Below, piece after piece: positions 1-8,400 of a DNA stretch of 64,000 nt. This DNA is from Bacteroidota bacterium. Lineage in GTDB: Bacteria; Bacteroidota; Bacteroidia; B-17B0; Aurantibacillaceae. The position numbers and the translations under genes are program-made. The notes beneath the pieces are model-generated. The model was not told where the DNA came from. It saw only the letters and a program-made list of their open reading frames with translations, and made no database searches. The stretch lies in NCBI GenBank assembly GCA_025362395.1, contig JANYGK010000036.1:18356-82355 (forward strand), in the 5' to 3' direction. Position 1 is the first letter of the stretch, and each line of letters begins with the position of its first letter.

Positions 1-269
1 GGCAAACAACCGCGTTTACTAAAACGTTTATTAAAAAAAATATTTTAATTCTTGGCGAATCCAAAGCTTTTAATGAAGCACGTTACATACACGGTGATCA
101 CGGTAAAGGAACTTGGACCTTTTACGGCGGACACGATCCGGAAGATTACCAGCATAGGGTAGAGGATCCGCCGACTGATCTGAGCCTGCATCCTAATTCC
201 CCGGGATATAGATTAATTCTGAATAATATTTTATTCCCGGCGGCTAAAAAGAAAAAGCAAAAAACCTGA
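1..269 (+). CDS. C-terminal part of an AsnB-like protein (Bacteroidota 'asparagine synthetase B' family)
   Basis: The reading frame is open from base 3 to the TGA at 267-269 and enters from outside the window. It encodes about 88 residues. The tail contains YIHGDHGKGTWTFYGGHDPE, then a DPPTDLSLHPNSPGYRLILN-type segment and a lysine-rich end (AAKKKKQKT). From memory this is the characteristic C-terminus of a roughly 420-residue Bacteroidota protein usually annotated as asparagine synthetase B. It does not resemble the classical AsnB synthetase domain, so the enzymatic name is doubtful. The next gene is convergent, and the 265-bp gap between them holds a hairpin repeat. Confidence 0.6.
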   Translation, partial: QTTAFTKTFIKKNILILGESKAFNEARYIHGDHGKGTWTFYGGHDPEDYQHRVEDPPTDLSLHPNSPGYRLILNNILFPAAKKKKQKT

Positions 270-355
270 TTCGCTTCTCAAGGTTTGTTTTAATCATGAT
301 GTAGAATAGTTCAACAGGTACGTCTCTCATATTTTAGTAATAGTGCGGTGGTTGT

Positions 356-475
356 GGACGAACGGAGCGAACTGCTATTTTTATAGTAAATAGCGGGGAG
401 GCTTTTCGAGGGTATAAAAATAGAAGTTGGTGTTCGTCCTTGAATTTTTGTTTCTTTTTGTTCAAGCAAAAAGAT
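356..475. repeat. Nested inverted repeat plus T-rich tail between convergent genes
   Basis: The outer arms GGACGAAC (356-363) and GTTCGTCC (432-439) enclose inner arms CTATTTTTATA (375-385) and TATAAAAATAG (413-423). Together they can fold into one long interrupted hairpin. A T-rich segment with TTGAA...TTCAA ends follows at about 440-465. It lies between the convergent AsnB-like gene and bshB1. It could be a dispersed repeat, a transcript-end structure or a MITE-like remnant. No protein is encoded here. Confidence 0.6.
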
Positions 476-534
476 AGAAGAAATAAGGTATAAATTGAAT
501 ATACCTTTATGATTACAGACGATTCTATACTAGC

Positions 535-1254
535 TTATCTTAAATCAAATAAATTCTCTACGCCAATATAACGTTCTACGGTAAAGCCTTCGGCGTAATC
601 ACAATTAATAGCTCTGCCGAATAATGCTGCTTTTGCTTTTACGTTTTCCATAAAATTCTTACCGGAAATAGGCGTTTCAGGTGCTTTTGAATTCGGATCA
701 TAAAATTGCGAGGAGAAGGCAAAAATACTTTCCATTTTCTTTTCCATATAAGGTGTAATATCTATCACAAGATTAGGTTCAATAAAATGATCCTGTATAT
801 AATGATAAATAGCTTTAGGTCGCCAGGCAGCTTGCAAAGCGTTATCTTCGCCTCGGGTTTCAATTTTCACCAAACCACTGTAAAAACAAGCATCCGATGT
901 TAATTTTGCAGCACGGCCATGATCAGGATGCCTGTCTGACACAGCATTGCATAAAACAATTTCCGGTTTGTATTTACGGATGGCTTGTATAATATGTTTT
1001 TGTGCAGTTTCATTATTCTCAAAAAAACCATCCGCTAATGTTAATTGTTCTCTTGCCGTTAAGCCTAGTATCTTGGACGATTTCATGGCTTCCTCGGTTC
1101 TTAAAGCGGCACTTCCGCGTGTACCCAGTTCACCGCGTGTAAGGTCTAAAATGCCCGCTTTTTTTCCTAAAGCAATGTGTTTTAACAGCGTTCCCGAGGC
1201 AGATAATTCTACATCGTCCGGGTGAATTCCTATTGCTAATATATCTAATTTCAT
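535..1254 (-). CDS. bshB1: Bacillithiol biosynthesis deacetylase BshB1
   Basis: This zinc-dependent de-N-acetylase of the PIG-L/LmbE fold removes the acetyl group from GlcNAc-malate, the second step of bacillithiol synthesis. The N-terminus LDILAIGIHPDDVELSASG carries the HPDD metal/catalytic motif, and RHPDHGRAA near residue 110 supplies the third metal ligand. The 239-residue length fits the family. I place the start at the ATG at 1252-1254 (MKLDILAIG), where homology begins. A longer frame to 1293 would add 13 unrelated residues over a probable promoter (a TATCTTTTG-like box at 1278-1286 on the minus strand). bshA and bshC are not in the window. The family assignment is secure. Confidence 0.92.
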   Translation of the reverse strand: MKLDILAIGIHPDDVELSASGTLLKHIALGKKAGILDLTRGELGTRGSAALRTEEAMKSSKILGLTAREQLTLADGFFENNETAQKHIIQAIRKYKPEIVLCNAVSDRHPDHGRAAKLTSDACFYSGLVKIETRGEDNALQAAWRPKAIYHYIQDHFIEPNLVIDITPYMEKKMESIFAFSSQFYDPNSKAPETPISGKNFMENVKAKAALFGRAINCDYAEGFTVERYIGVENLFDLR

Positions 1255-1406
1255 GAATTTATTTTTTCTTTCAACTCCAAAAGATAGAATCAAAAAACAG
1301 GTTTTAAGTATTTATAAAGATATATAAAATAATGGGCTCAATTTTGAGAATAATTTAAGTAACCACAATCTGGACCTACTACTAAGATTTCAAATAGTAA
1401 AACTAA

Positions 1407-1440
1407 AACATCCCGGCCATATATGCATGACCGGGATGTT
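1407..1440 (-). terminator. Intrinsic terminator of the T9SS substrate gene
   Basis: A perfect 10-bp stem (AACATCCCGG at 1407-1416, CCGGGATGTT at 1431-1440) has a 14-nt loop. Read on the minus strand it is followed by a T-rich tail, 22 bp after the stop codon of the gene ending at 1462. Confidence 0.85.
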
Positions 1441-1461
1441 TAAATCACTTAACTATGGTAA

Positions 1462-4400
1462 TTATTGTTTTACCATTTTCAAAGTTTTTGTCCAACCTGT
1501 TCCTTTAACCACAATATAATACATACCTCCACAAATATTACGGGTATTTATGTTACCTGTATCATGAACTGTTTTAGTCATAACCAGCTCACCTAAGGCA
1601 TTAAAGAGTTGAACGTTTACAACTTCACCGGCCATAATGTTTAGTTCTTCTACAAATGGATTAGGATAAACCATAAGGCTATTATGCTCACCACTTAATT
1701 GATTAATACCACTGCATAAAGAAACGCTTTGTGTTATAACAGCAATGGATGAACATAGACCATTACTTCCATTTACCGTATATGTTGTAGTAGATGTTGG
1801 GCTAATCACAACCATAGGTGTTGTAGCCCCTGTGTTCCAACTGTAGGTAGTCGCACCTGAAGCGGTAAGGTTAGCTGATGATCCAATACAAATAACTGAT
1901 GCGTTACTTACGGCACTAACAGTAGGACTGATATTACCGGTAATAGAAACAGTAGAAACAGAAGCAGGACATACGCCATTTGAAATAGTCCATTTAAATA
2001 CATTTACCCCGGTGCTTAAATTAGTTAACACTATCGACGGGGAAGTAAAAGAAGATATAGTGCCTGTTCCGGAAACTAAAGTCCATGCTCCCGTGCCTGT
2101 TGTTGCGTTATTAGCATTTAAGGTTGCTGTAGTACTACACACCGTTTGCGATGGCCCCGCAACCGCTGTAGTTGGTAATTGATTTACCGTTACCGCTTGT
2201 GTAGTTACATTAGTACAACCAATGCTATTAACACCTGTGAGAGTGTAAAGAATAGAGGCCGTTGGAGAAACAACATAACCGGCTCCTACAAAATTGCCGG
2301 GGTTCCAGGTATAAGTTATGGCACCACTCGCGGTTAATGTTGTGCTGCTTCCACTACAGATGGTTGGTGTAGATGCTGTTGCTGTTACCGTTGGCGTTGG
2401 ATTTACCATAATTTGAACTGTTTTAGTGTTGATACAACCACCGGCATTACTACCGGTAACTGTGTAGGTAGTAGTAACCGTTGGAAAAACAGAGATGGAC
2501 GCCATAGTTGCTCCTGTGCTCCATGTGTAACTTGTAGCGCCACTTGCTGTTATGCTGCCTGCATTTCCTGCACATATTGTAGCGTTACCCGCTGTTACAG
2601 TTGGTGTTGGGTTCACCATAATTTGGACTGTTTTAGTAGCTATACATCCTACACCGTTAGATTCTGTAACTGTGTAAGTAGTAGTAACTGTAGGAGACAC
2701 GGATATGGATGCGGTAGTAGCTCCCGTGCTCCAAGTATAGCTTGTAGCCACGTTTGCTGTAATTAAAGCTCCTCCACCGGTACATACTGATGTAGGAGTA
2801 GAAACAATGGTTACAGTAGGTGTAACACAAACAGAAACAATTTTTAAACTGTCCATGCCTATATCTGAAAAGCCATAATCACTCGTAGCTTTAAACTTTA
2901 TAACGCAAGATGCTGAATTAACAGCACCCAAGTTAAGTGTTTTTTTATCCCAAGCAGTTAATGTAGTTACACTACCGGATTGATATCCTGCCTTTTTAGT
3001 AAAAGTGGAGCCTCCATTGGTTGATAAAAATACTTCGAAGGAATCAGTACCACTCATATTCAGGTGATAAAAAGAAAGGTTGTAGTTTTGAGTTGTTCCC
3101 ATATTCACATATAAACGCATTTCTCCCGATGTACCATCAGCCGCATTATAGCTATGAAAATTGGCTGCGCCGGCACCTGTTAAAGGAGTTACTATTCCGG
3201 AAGTATTATTATTCCAAATGGCGCTAATACCATCGTCTTGTCTTCTCCACGAACTGTCGGAAGCGGTTGGATAGCTTGACCAGAAACTAGTGAGCGGCAC
3301 ATTTCTGACATCGCAACGGTTTTGCCAAGTGTTATCAAAGTTTTCTAAAAAAGGAACCGTAGCATAGCTTAGCGCTACAGTAGAAATTAAATTCAACGCA
3401 TTTGTAGCAATGGTATTAGTGCCACAGGCTACAATCCTTCTATAATAAACGGGGGCAGTATAAGTAGGATTATAACTGGCGCTTGTAGCAGTAGATACAG
3501 CCGTCCATACGGTGCCGTTAGGCGAAGATTGCCATTGGTAAGTTAAGCCTGTAGCAACACTGGAACCGGTCACGTTTAAAGTTAAAGGCGTACCTATACA
3601 ATTTACAGTGCCTGATGAACTCGTTAAGGTACCGGCTAACGGTGTGCCCGAGCAAAAGGGGATGGCTACAATTTTTAAACTGTCTATTCCTATATCATCC
3701 GAGTAATCTGAAGTAGCCTTAAATCTTACAACACACGAAGTTGAATTTACTCCCGTTAATGTGATACTTTTTTTATTCCATGCGGATTCAATGGGATTTA
3801 TACTTCCGGATCTATATATGCCTTTATTAGTAAAGGTACTTCCTCCATTGGTAGATAGAAGCACTTGTAGAGAATCCCCAAACCCATATGGATTAATGTG
3901 ATAGAATGATACTTCATAGTTTTGAGTTGTTCCCATATTGATGTGTAAATCCAATTCTCCTGATGTACCTGACTGGGCATCATATACATGAAAATCGGCG
4001 GCACCTGCCCCGGTTAAAGGGGTTACTGTCCCAAAAGCGCTTAACCAGTTGGCACTGGCGCCATCGTCTTGTCTTCTCCATGAACTGTCTGAAGTAGTCG
4101 GGTAGCTTGTCCAATATGTTGATACGGGAACATTTCTTGTTCCGCAACGACTTTGCCAAGTATTATCAAAGTTTTCTAAAAAAGGAACCGTAGCGTAGGT
4201 GAAACCGGCAATGGTTGTAAAACTCATGGCACTGGTAGCAATAGTGCTAGTTCCACAAGCAATTATCCTCCGATAATAAATGGGTGCGCTGTAAGTAGGA
4301 TTATAAACAGAGCTAGTAGCTGAAGCTACCGATGTCCAAGCAGTACCATTTGGTGAGGATTGCCATTGATAGGTGAGGCCGGACGCAAATGTAGATCCTG

Positions 4401-5211
4401 TGACACTTAAATTTAATAGTTGTCCAATGCAAGCTATTGTTCCACCGGCGCTGGCCAAAGTTCCGGCGGTAGGCATACCGGAACAAGCAGGAGGAGGGCT
4501 CCAGGTATATTTTTGTCCGGAAACAGGTTTAAAAACAGGGCCAATATCTAAATTACAGCCATCATAATTATTCACTCCCGCTGTTGAGGTTGCCCAAGTA
4601 TTCGTTCCGCCGCTAACATTTCTATTATTAAAATCTAGATTCCCGTTTCCTCTTAACCCTACTTCCGCAAATACAAATTGTGAAGGGGTCATCGTACCAT
4701 AAATGACATCAATTTTATTGGTTATCTCATATAATTTAATTTGGAAATTTAAATTATCAGTTGCTCCAAAGCTTGTGTAGTTTCCCCACTGTAAGGTAAA
4801 AATCCTGTTTGGAGCTGTACCCGTAGTATTGTTTCGTAAAATACCGGTAGCGTTGGATTGTATATCAGACCCAAAAGCGCATACAAGTGAATCATCACCA
4901 AACGAATCACCAATTGGATAAGATGAATAATTATTTAATAAAGTTCCAAATTTTAAATACCCGTTTGCGCAAACAGATACCTTAGTATAATTAGTACCTA
5001 AATAATTAAAGGTAAACCCTATGTTCACAGCATTAAAAATGTCATTATCATTGGCGTTGGTTCCAAGTATAGTGCCTGTTGTGATGGCAGAATAGGTTGA
5101 AGGGGTAGATGTAAAGGTGTACCATGCAGACACCAAGTTTTGTGAATTAACCCTTTGACCGGTTATAGTCATCAATGTTAATAGGATAAGTTTTTTGTAA
5201 ATTCTTTTCAT
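1462..5211 (-). CDS. Large secreted protein with a T9SS type A sorting domain
   Basis: This 1249-residue extracellular protein starts with a Sec signal peptide (MKRIYKKLILLTLMTITGQRVNSQ). Residues about 25-235 look like a beta-rich domain. Two consecutive modules of about 280 residues follow (about 240-518 and 519-793), each with an Ig-like part (YQWQSSPNG core) and a jelly-roll/MAM-like part starting YATVPFLENFDNTWQ. Residues about 795-1170 are short Ig-like repeats of the TSYTWSTGAT...TTTYTVT type. The last about 75 residues (VYPNPF... to TLKMVKQ) form a type A sorting signal for T9SS export and surface attachment. No catalytic motif is visible, so adhesion or a structural role is an inference. 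A strong terminator follows it. Confidence 0.88.
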   Translation of the reverse strand: MKRIYKKLILLTLMTITGQRVNSQNLVSAWYTFTSTPSTYSAITTGTILGTNANDNDIFNAVNIGFTFNYLGTNYTKVSVCANGYLKFGTLLNNYSSYPIGDSFGDDSLVCAFGSDIQSNATGILRNNTTGTAPNRIFTLQWGNYTSFGATDNLNFQIKLYEITNKIDVIYGTMTPSQFVFAEVGLRGNGNLDFNNRNVSGGTNTWATSTAGVNNYDGCNLDIGPVFKPVSGQKYTWSPPPACSGMPTAGTLASAGGTIACIGQLLNLSVTGSTFASGLTYQWQSSPNGTAWTSVASATSSVYNPTYSAPIYYRRIIACGTSTIATSAMSFTTIAGFTYATVPFLENFDNTWQSRCGTRNVPVSTYWTSYPTTSDSSWRRQDDGASANWLSAFGTVTPLTGAGAADFHVYDAQSGTSGELDLHINMGTTQNYEVSFYHINPYGFGDSLQVLLSTNGGSTFTNKGIYRSGSINPIESAWNKKSITLTGVNSTSCVVRFKATSDYSDDIGIDSLKIVAIPFCSGTPLAGTLTSSSGTVNCIGTPLTLNVTGSSVATGLTYQWQSSPNGTVWTAVSTATSASYNPTYTAPVYYRRIVACGTNTIATNALNLISTVALSYATVPFLENFDNTWQNRCDVRNVPLTSFWSSYPTASDSSWRRQDDGISAIWNNNTSGIVTPLTGAGAANFHSYNAADGTSGEMRLYVNMGTTQNYNLSFYHLNMSGTDSFEVFLSTNGGSTFTKKAGYQSGSVTTLTAWDKKTLNLGAVNSASCVIKFKATSDYGFSDIGMDSLKIVSVCVTPTVTIVSTPTSVCTGGGALITANVATSYTWSTGATTASISVSPTVTTTYTVTESNGVGCIATKTVQIMVNPTPTVTAGNATICAGNAGSITASGATSYTWSTGATMASISVFPTVTTTYTVTGSNAGGCINTKTVQIMVNPTPTVTATASTPTICSGSSTTLTASGAITYTWNPGNFVGAGYVVSPTASILYTLTGVNSIGCTNVTTQAVTVNQLPTTAVAGPSQTVCSTTATLNANNATTGTGAWTLVSGTGTISSFTSPSIVLTNLSTGVNVFKWTISNGVCPASVSTVSITGNISPTVSAVSNASVICIGSSANLTASGATTYSWNTGATTPMVVISPTSTTTYTVNGSNGLCSSIAVITQSVSLCSGINQLSGEHNSLMVYPNPFVEELNIMAGEVVNVQLFNALGELVMTKTVHDTGNINTRNICGGMYYIVVKGTGWTKTLKMVKQ
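2830..4495 (-). repeat. Two tandem ~835-bp coding modules inside the T9SS substrate
   Basis: The segments from about 4495 to 3660 and from about 3660 to 2830 encode the same module order: CSG(M/T)P-AGTL, an Ig-like YQWQSSPNGT stretch, YYRRI(I/V)ACGT, YATVPFLENFDNTWQ, SDSSWRRQDDG, TPLTGAGAA-FH, then an aspartate-serine-leucine-lysine end. Several 10-15 residue blocks are identical, which points to internal duplication. Confidence 0.85.
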
Positions 5212-5282
5212 AGGAATTTGTTACGTTTTAAGGTTTAATTAGTGTAATTATACTTTAGGGCGATTCGGGAGGCGTCAATATA

Positions 5283-5307
5283 TTTACTAAAGTAAAACTT
5301 TAGTAAA
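5283..5307. promoter_or_regulatory. Perfect 11-3-11 inverted repeat upstream of the T9SS substrate gene
   Basis: TTTACTAAAGT (5283-5293), spacer AAA and ACTTTAGTAAA (5297-5307) form a perfect palindrome 72-96 bp upstream of the start of the gene at 5211, in the 287-bp gap after the alpha-2-macroglobulin gene. The flanks have no T tract or GC-rich stem, so it looks more like a dimeric regulator's operator than a terminator. The regulator is unknown. Confidence 0.45.
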
Positions 5308-5498
5308 CTTTATAAATTTAATTAAATACTTGTGGCAAGTATAATATTTAACTATCAGAATTACACGCACTATTGGGTTTCTATTTTTTTTAGCGTATAG
5401 ATAAAGGTAATAACGCAATGAAATAATGTAGCACAAAGCTTAACAAGATAATGTTTTATTACTCATTTATTTTTCTAAACTAAAAATTAGATTTATAA

Positions 5499-8400
5499 TT
5501 ACTGTATAGCCCCCTGCTTCCTAACGTTTACCCACTTACCTGCTATATGTGCCGAAATGCTATTGTCGTACATAGCTTCGCAGCTTACCCCCGGCAAATA
5601 ATAGGTTCCATTATAAGATGCATTTAATAATACTTTAAATGTTTTAACGGCTCCTATACCTAAATCAAAATAGCTGTAAACCCTGTCATCCCTTATGTCC
5701 TGATATGTTGGCACATCGCCTTTCATATAAGTAATATTATCTAACCGTTGGTTGCGGATTTCCCAGCCGCTTGCAAAAATTTGTGACAAGGCCAGGTTTC
5801 TGTACATACCCCTTACTCCCGGGTTTTTAATAGTTACTTCGGCCATAAAATCAGTTCCCTGTTCCAGGTTGATAACATCAATAGGATTGCCTGTTAATGT
5901 TTTATAATTTACCGACAATTCTAAATTACTGAATTTATCGGTCTCCGCTCCCGCCTTTGGTACACCTTGTTTTACAAGGCGTGCAAATAAATTACCACTG
6001 CCTTTTACGGTTACTTTTACAGATGCGGATGCATTCGCATTTTTTAATTCAATCAGTTTATATTTCGATCGGCTAAAGTCGCTAACCGTTATACTTTCAT
6101 TCCCGATTTTTACATCCGCCGCTATGGCGGAAGCATTCCCGTTAAGCTTGGCGTATTTGCTTATGGCCATTAAGCAATAGGCTGTAGACTGTGTGCTTAG
6201 CCAATATTGGTTATCTCCCAATTTTGCCGCCAAGCTTTTTACTTTTAAGAACGCGTTGTTATTGTCTTTTAAAAGCGTCATCGTTTCTAAGATCATGGCA
6301 TCGTCCCGTTCAATGCTTCCATACGTGTAATAATAATCGGCATACGTTTTAGCGCTCGCCGCAATATGATATACCATTTTCTTAGCTACTTCCTGCTGTC
6401 CTACCAAGGCATAAGCGGCCGCTAAACGCCATTTAACTTCAGCGGATAAATTTGCTTTTTCCTTTAAGCGGTTCATTGCGCCAAGTTCTGCACTACCTGC
6501 TAATGCTAACGTATACAAGCGGTAAGCCTGGGTCAAATCTTCACCGTAGTAAGCCGTATTTTTATTGCCGACGTAACTCTGTGCTTTTTGTTTCTGATAT
6601 TTTTTCCAATTGTCTAATAAACTAAACGGTAATGAATACCCTTTTGCCTTCGCTTCAATTAAAAAATGCCCCGCATAGTTTGTTCCCCATTCGTCTGCCG
6701 TATTCAATCCGGGCCAGTAAGATAAGCCTCCGCTTGACGTTTGGAATTGTTTTAGCCTGTTAATAGCCGCTTTTGTAGCATTATCAATAAATGCTTTTTG
6801 ATTAGCGCTCAGGTCAGAAATATCATTAATATATAAGCCGGCAAACACAGAAGAAGTGGTTTGCTCCACACAACCGTGCGGATACTCCACTAAATAATTT
6901 AAACGTTGCGATAAATTAATCGACGGTAAAGTCGATAATTCTAAATAGGCTTTATTGGTACCGCTAATCCCGATAGGCATATAAGTTATATTTAAGTTTT
7001 TACCGGCGCTTAACAAAAACTCATCCGCATCCGTAATGCTCGGATTATTTGCCCTTACAGCAATTTCAATGGTTTCAGAGGTAGTTTCCCCTGAGCCTTT
7101 TGCCGTAATTTTAATTTTAGAAACGCCTAAGGCATCTTTAATTTTTAGTTTAAAATTAACTACTTTATCGCCGATCGCATTAAAACTAACGGTTTGTGAA
7201 TTGCCGTTTATAGCGGTTGCAAACTTATCTGTAGTAATGGTAATAGTTGCCTGTTTTACTTTTTTCTCCATCGCAAAAATAGTCACGGGAAGATCAACTT
7301 CTTCACCCGGGCCTAATACTCTTGGTAAAGTAGATAGTATCATTAATGGCTTTCTTACAGGTATCGCTTTTTCAGAATTTCCGTAAGCCCCTTGGTAACC
7401 TGCCACTACCATCACTCTTACTGAACCCACATATTGCGGAATATCAATTTTATGAGTCGCTGTTTCTCCTTTCTTTAAATGAAACGGACCTACAAAGCGC
7501 ACCATCGGTTTAAAGCGTTGCGCACTGTTCTCAGGCTTATTATTAGTCGCATCATCCCCACCGATAGACAGGATGCGGCTCATTGCATTGCCGAAAGCGC
7601 CGATCACATTATCGTAAATATCCCACGTTTTTACACCTAAAGCTTCTTTTGCATAAAAAGCGCTCCGGGGATCAGGCGTTTTAAAACGCGTAATATCCAG
7701 TAAGCCTTCATCGACTACGGCCAGCGTATAAGCCATTTCTTTGCCCGTTGCTTCGCTTACTTTTACAATTTCAGTACTCTCCGGTTTCCATACAGCCGTA
7801 GTGGTGAGTTGTGGTTTCAAAATCGTATTATCATCTTTCACCATTAAAGAGGCAATGCCGTATAAACGGATAGGCAGGTCGTTAACCGTTTGTGCATGCG
7901 GCTGAATTAAATGAACAAACGCGTAAATGTTAGGCGTCATCTCCTTGGTAACCGTAAATTCGTATTCTGTGGTGCCTTCTTTGCTGTCTACCCATTTACT
8001 TAAGAGTGTACGGCTTCCGTTTTCAATATTTATTAAAACTTTACCGCCTTTAGGGCTTGGTATTAAAAGCTTGGCCTTGTCGCCAACTTTATATTCCTGT
8101 TTGTCGGTATTAACGGTTAATACATTGCTGCCTTCATTTCCTTTAGGAGATTTTCCTGCCCAACTCGGCCAGTCAATAAACACAACTTTTCCGCAGGCAT
8201 GCCCGCTTTCCGTATCTTTTACATATACTAAATAGCGTCCCCATCCCGGGCGGTTGACTCTTAATTTAAAACTTGCTTTCCCGTTAGCGGAAGAAATAGT
8301 TTCTGTATAAACAGGCTCATGATAATTACTTCCTATATAAGACGAAAGATCTTGGTTGTAATTGTCCCACCACCAACGCCAATCAAGCTTATACACTTTT

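Noticed and set aside
706..1225. Plus-strand reading frames opposite bshB1
   Set aside because: They overlap a conserved gene on the other strand and show no family features.
2400..2820. Short repeats in the T9SS gene as a CRISPR or mobile element
   Set aside because: They are coding repeats of Ig-like domains in one continuous frame.
5222..5270. Sigma-70-like TTGACG and TATAAT boxes before the T9SS gene
   Set aside because: The spacer is about 20 bp and Bacteroidota use a different promoter consensus, so chance in AT-rich DNA is likely.
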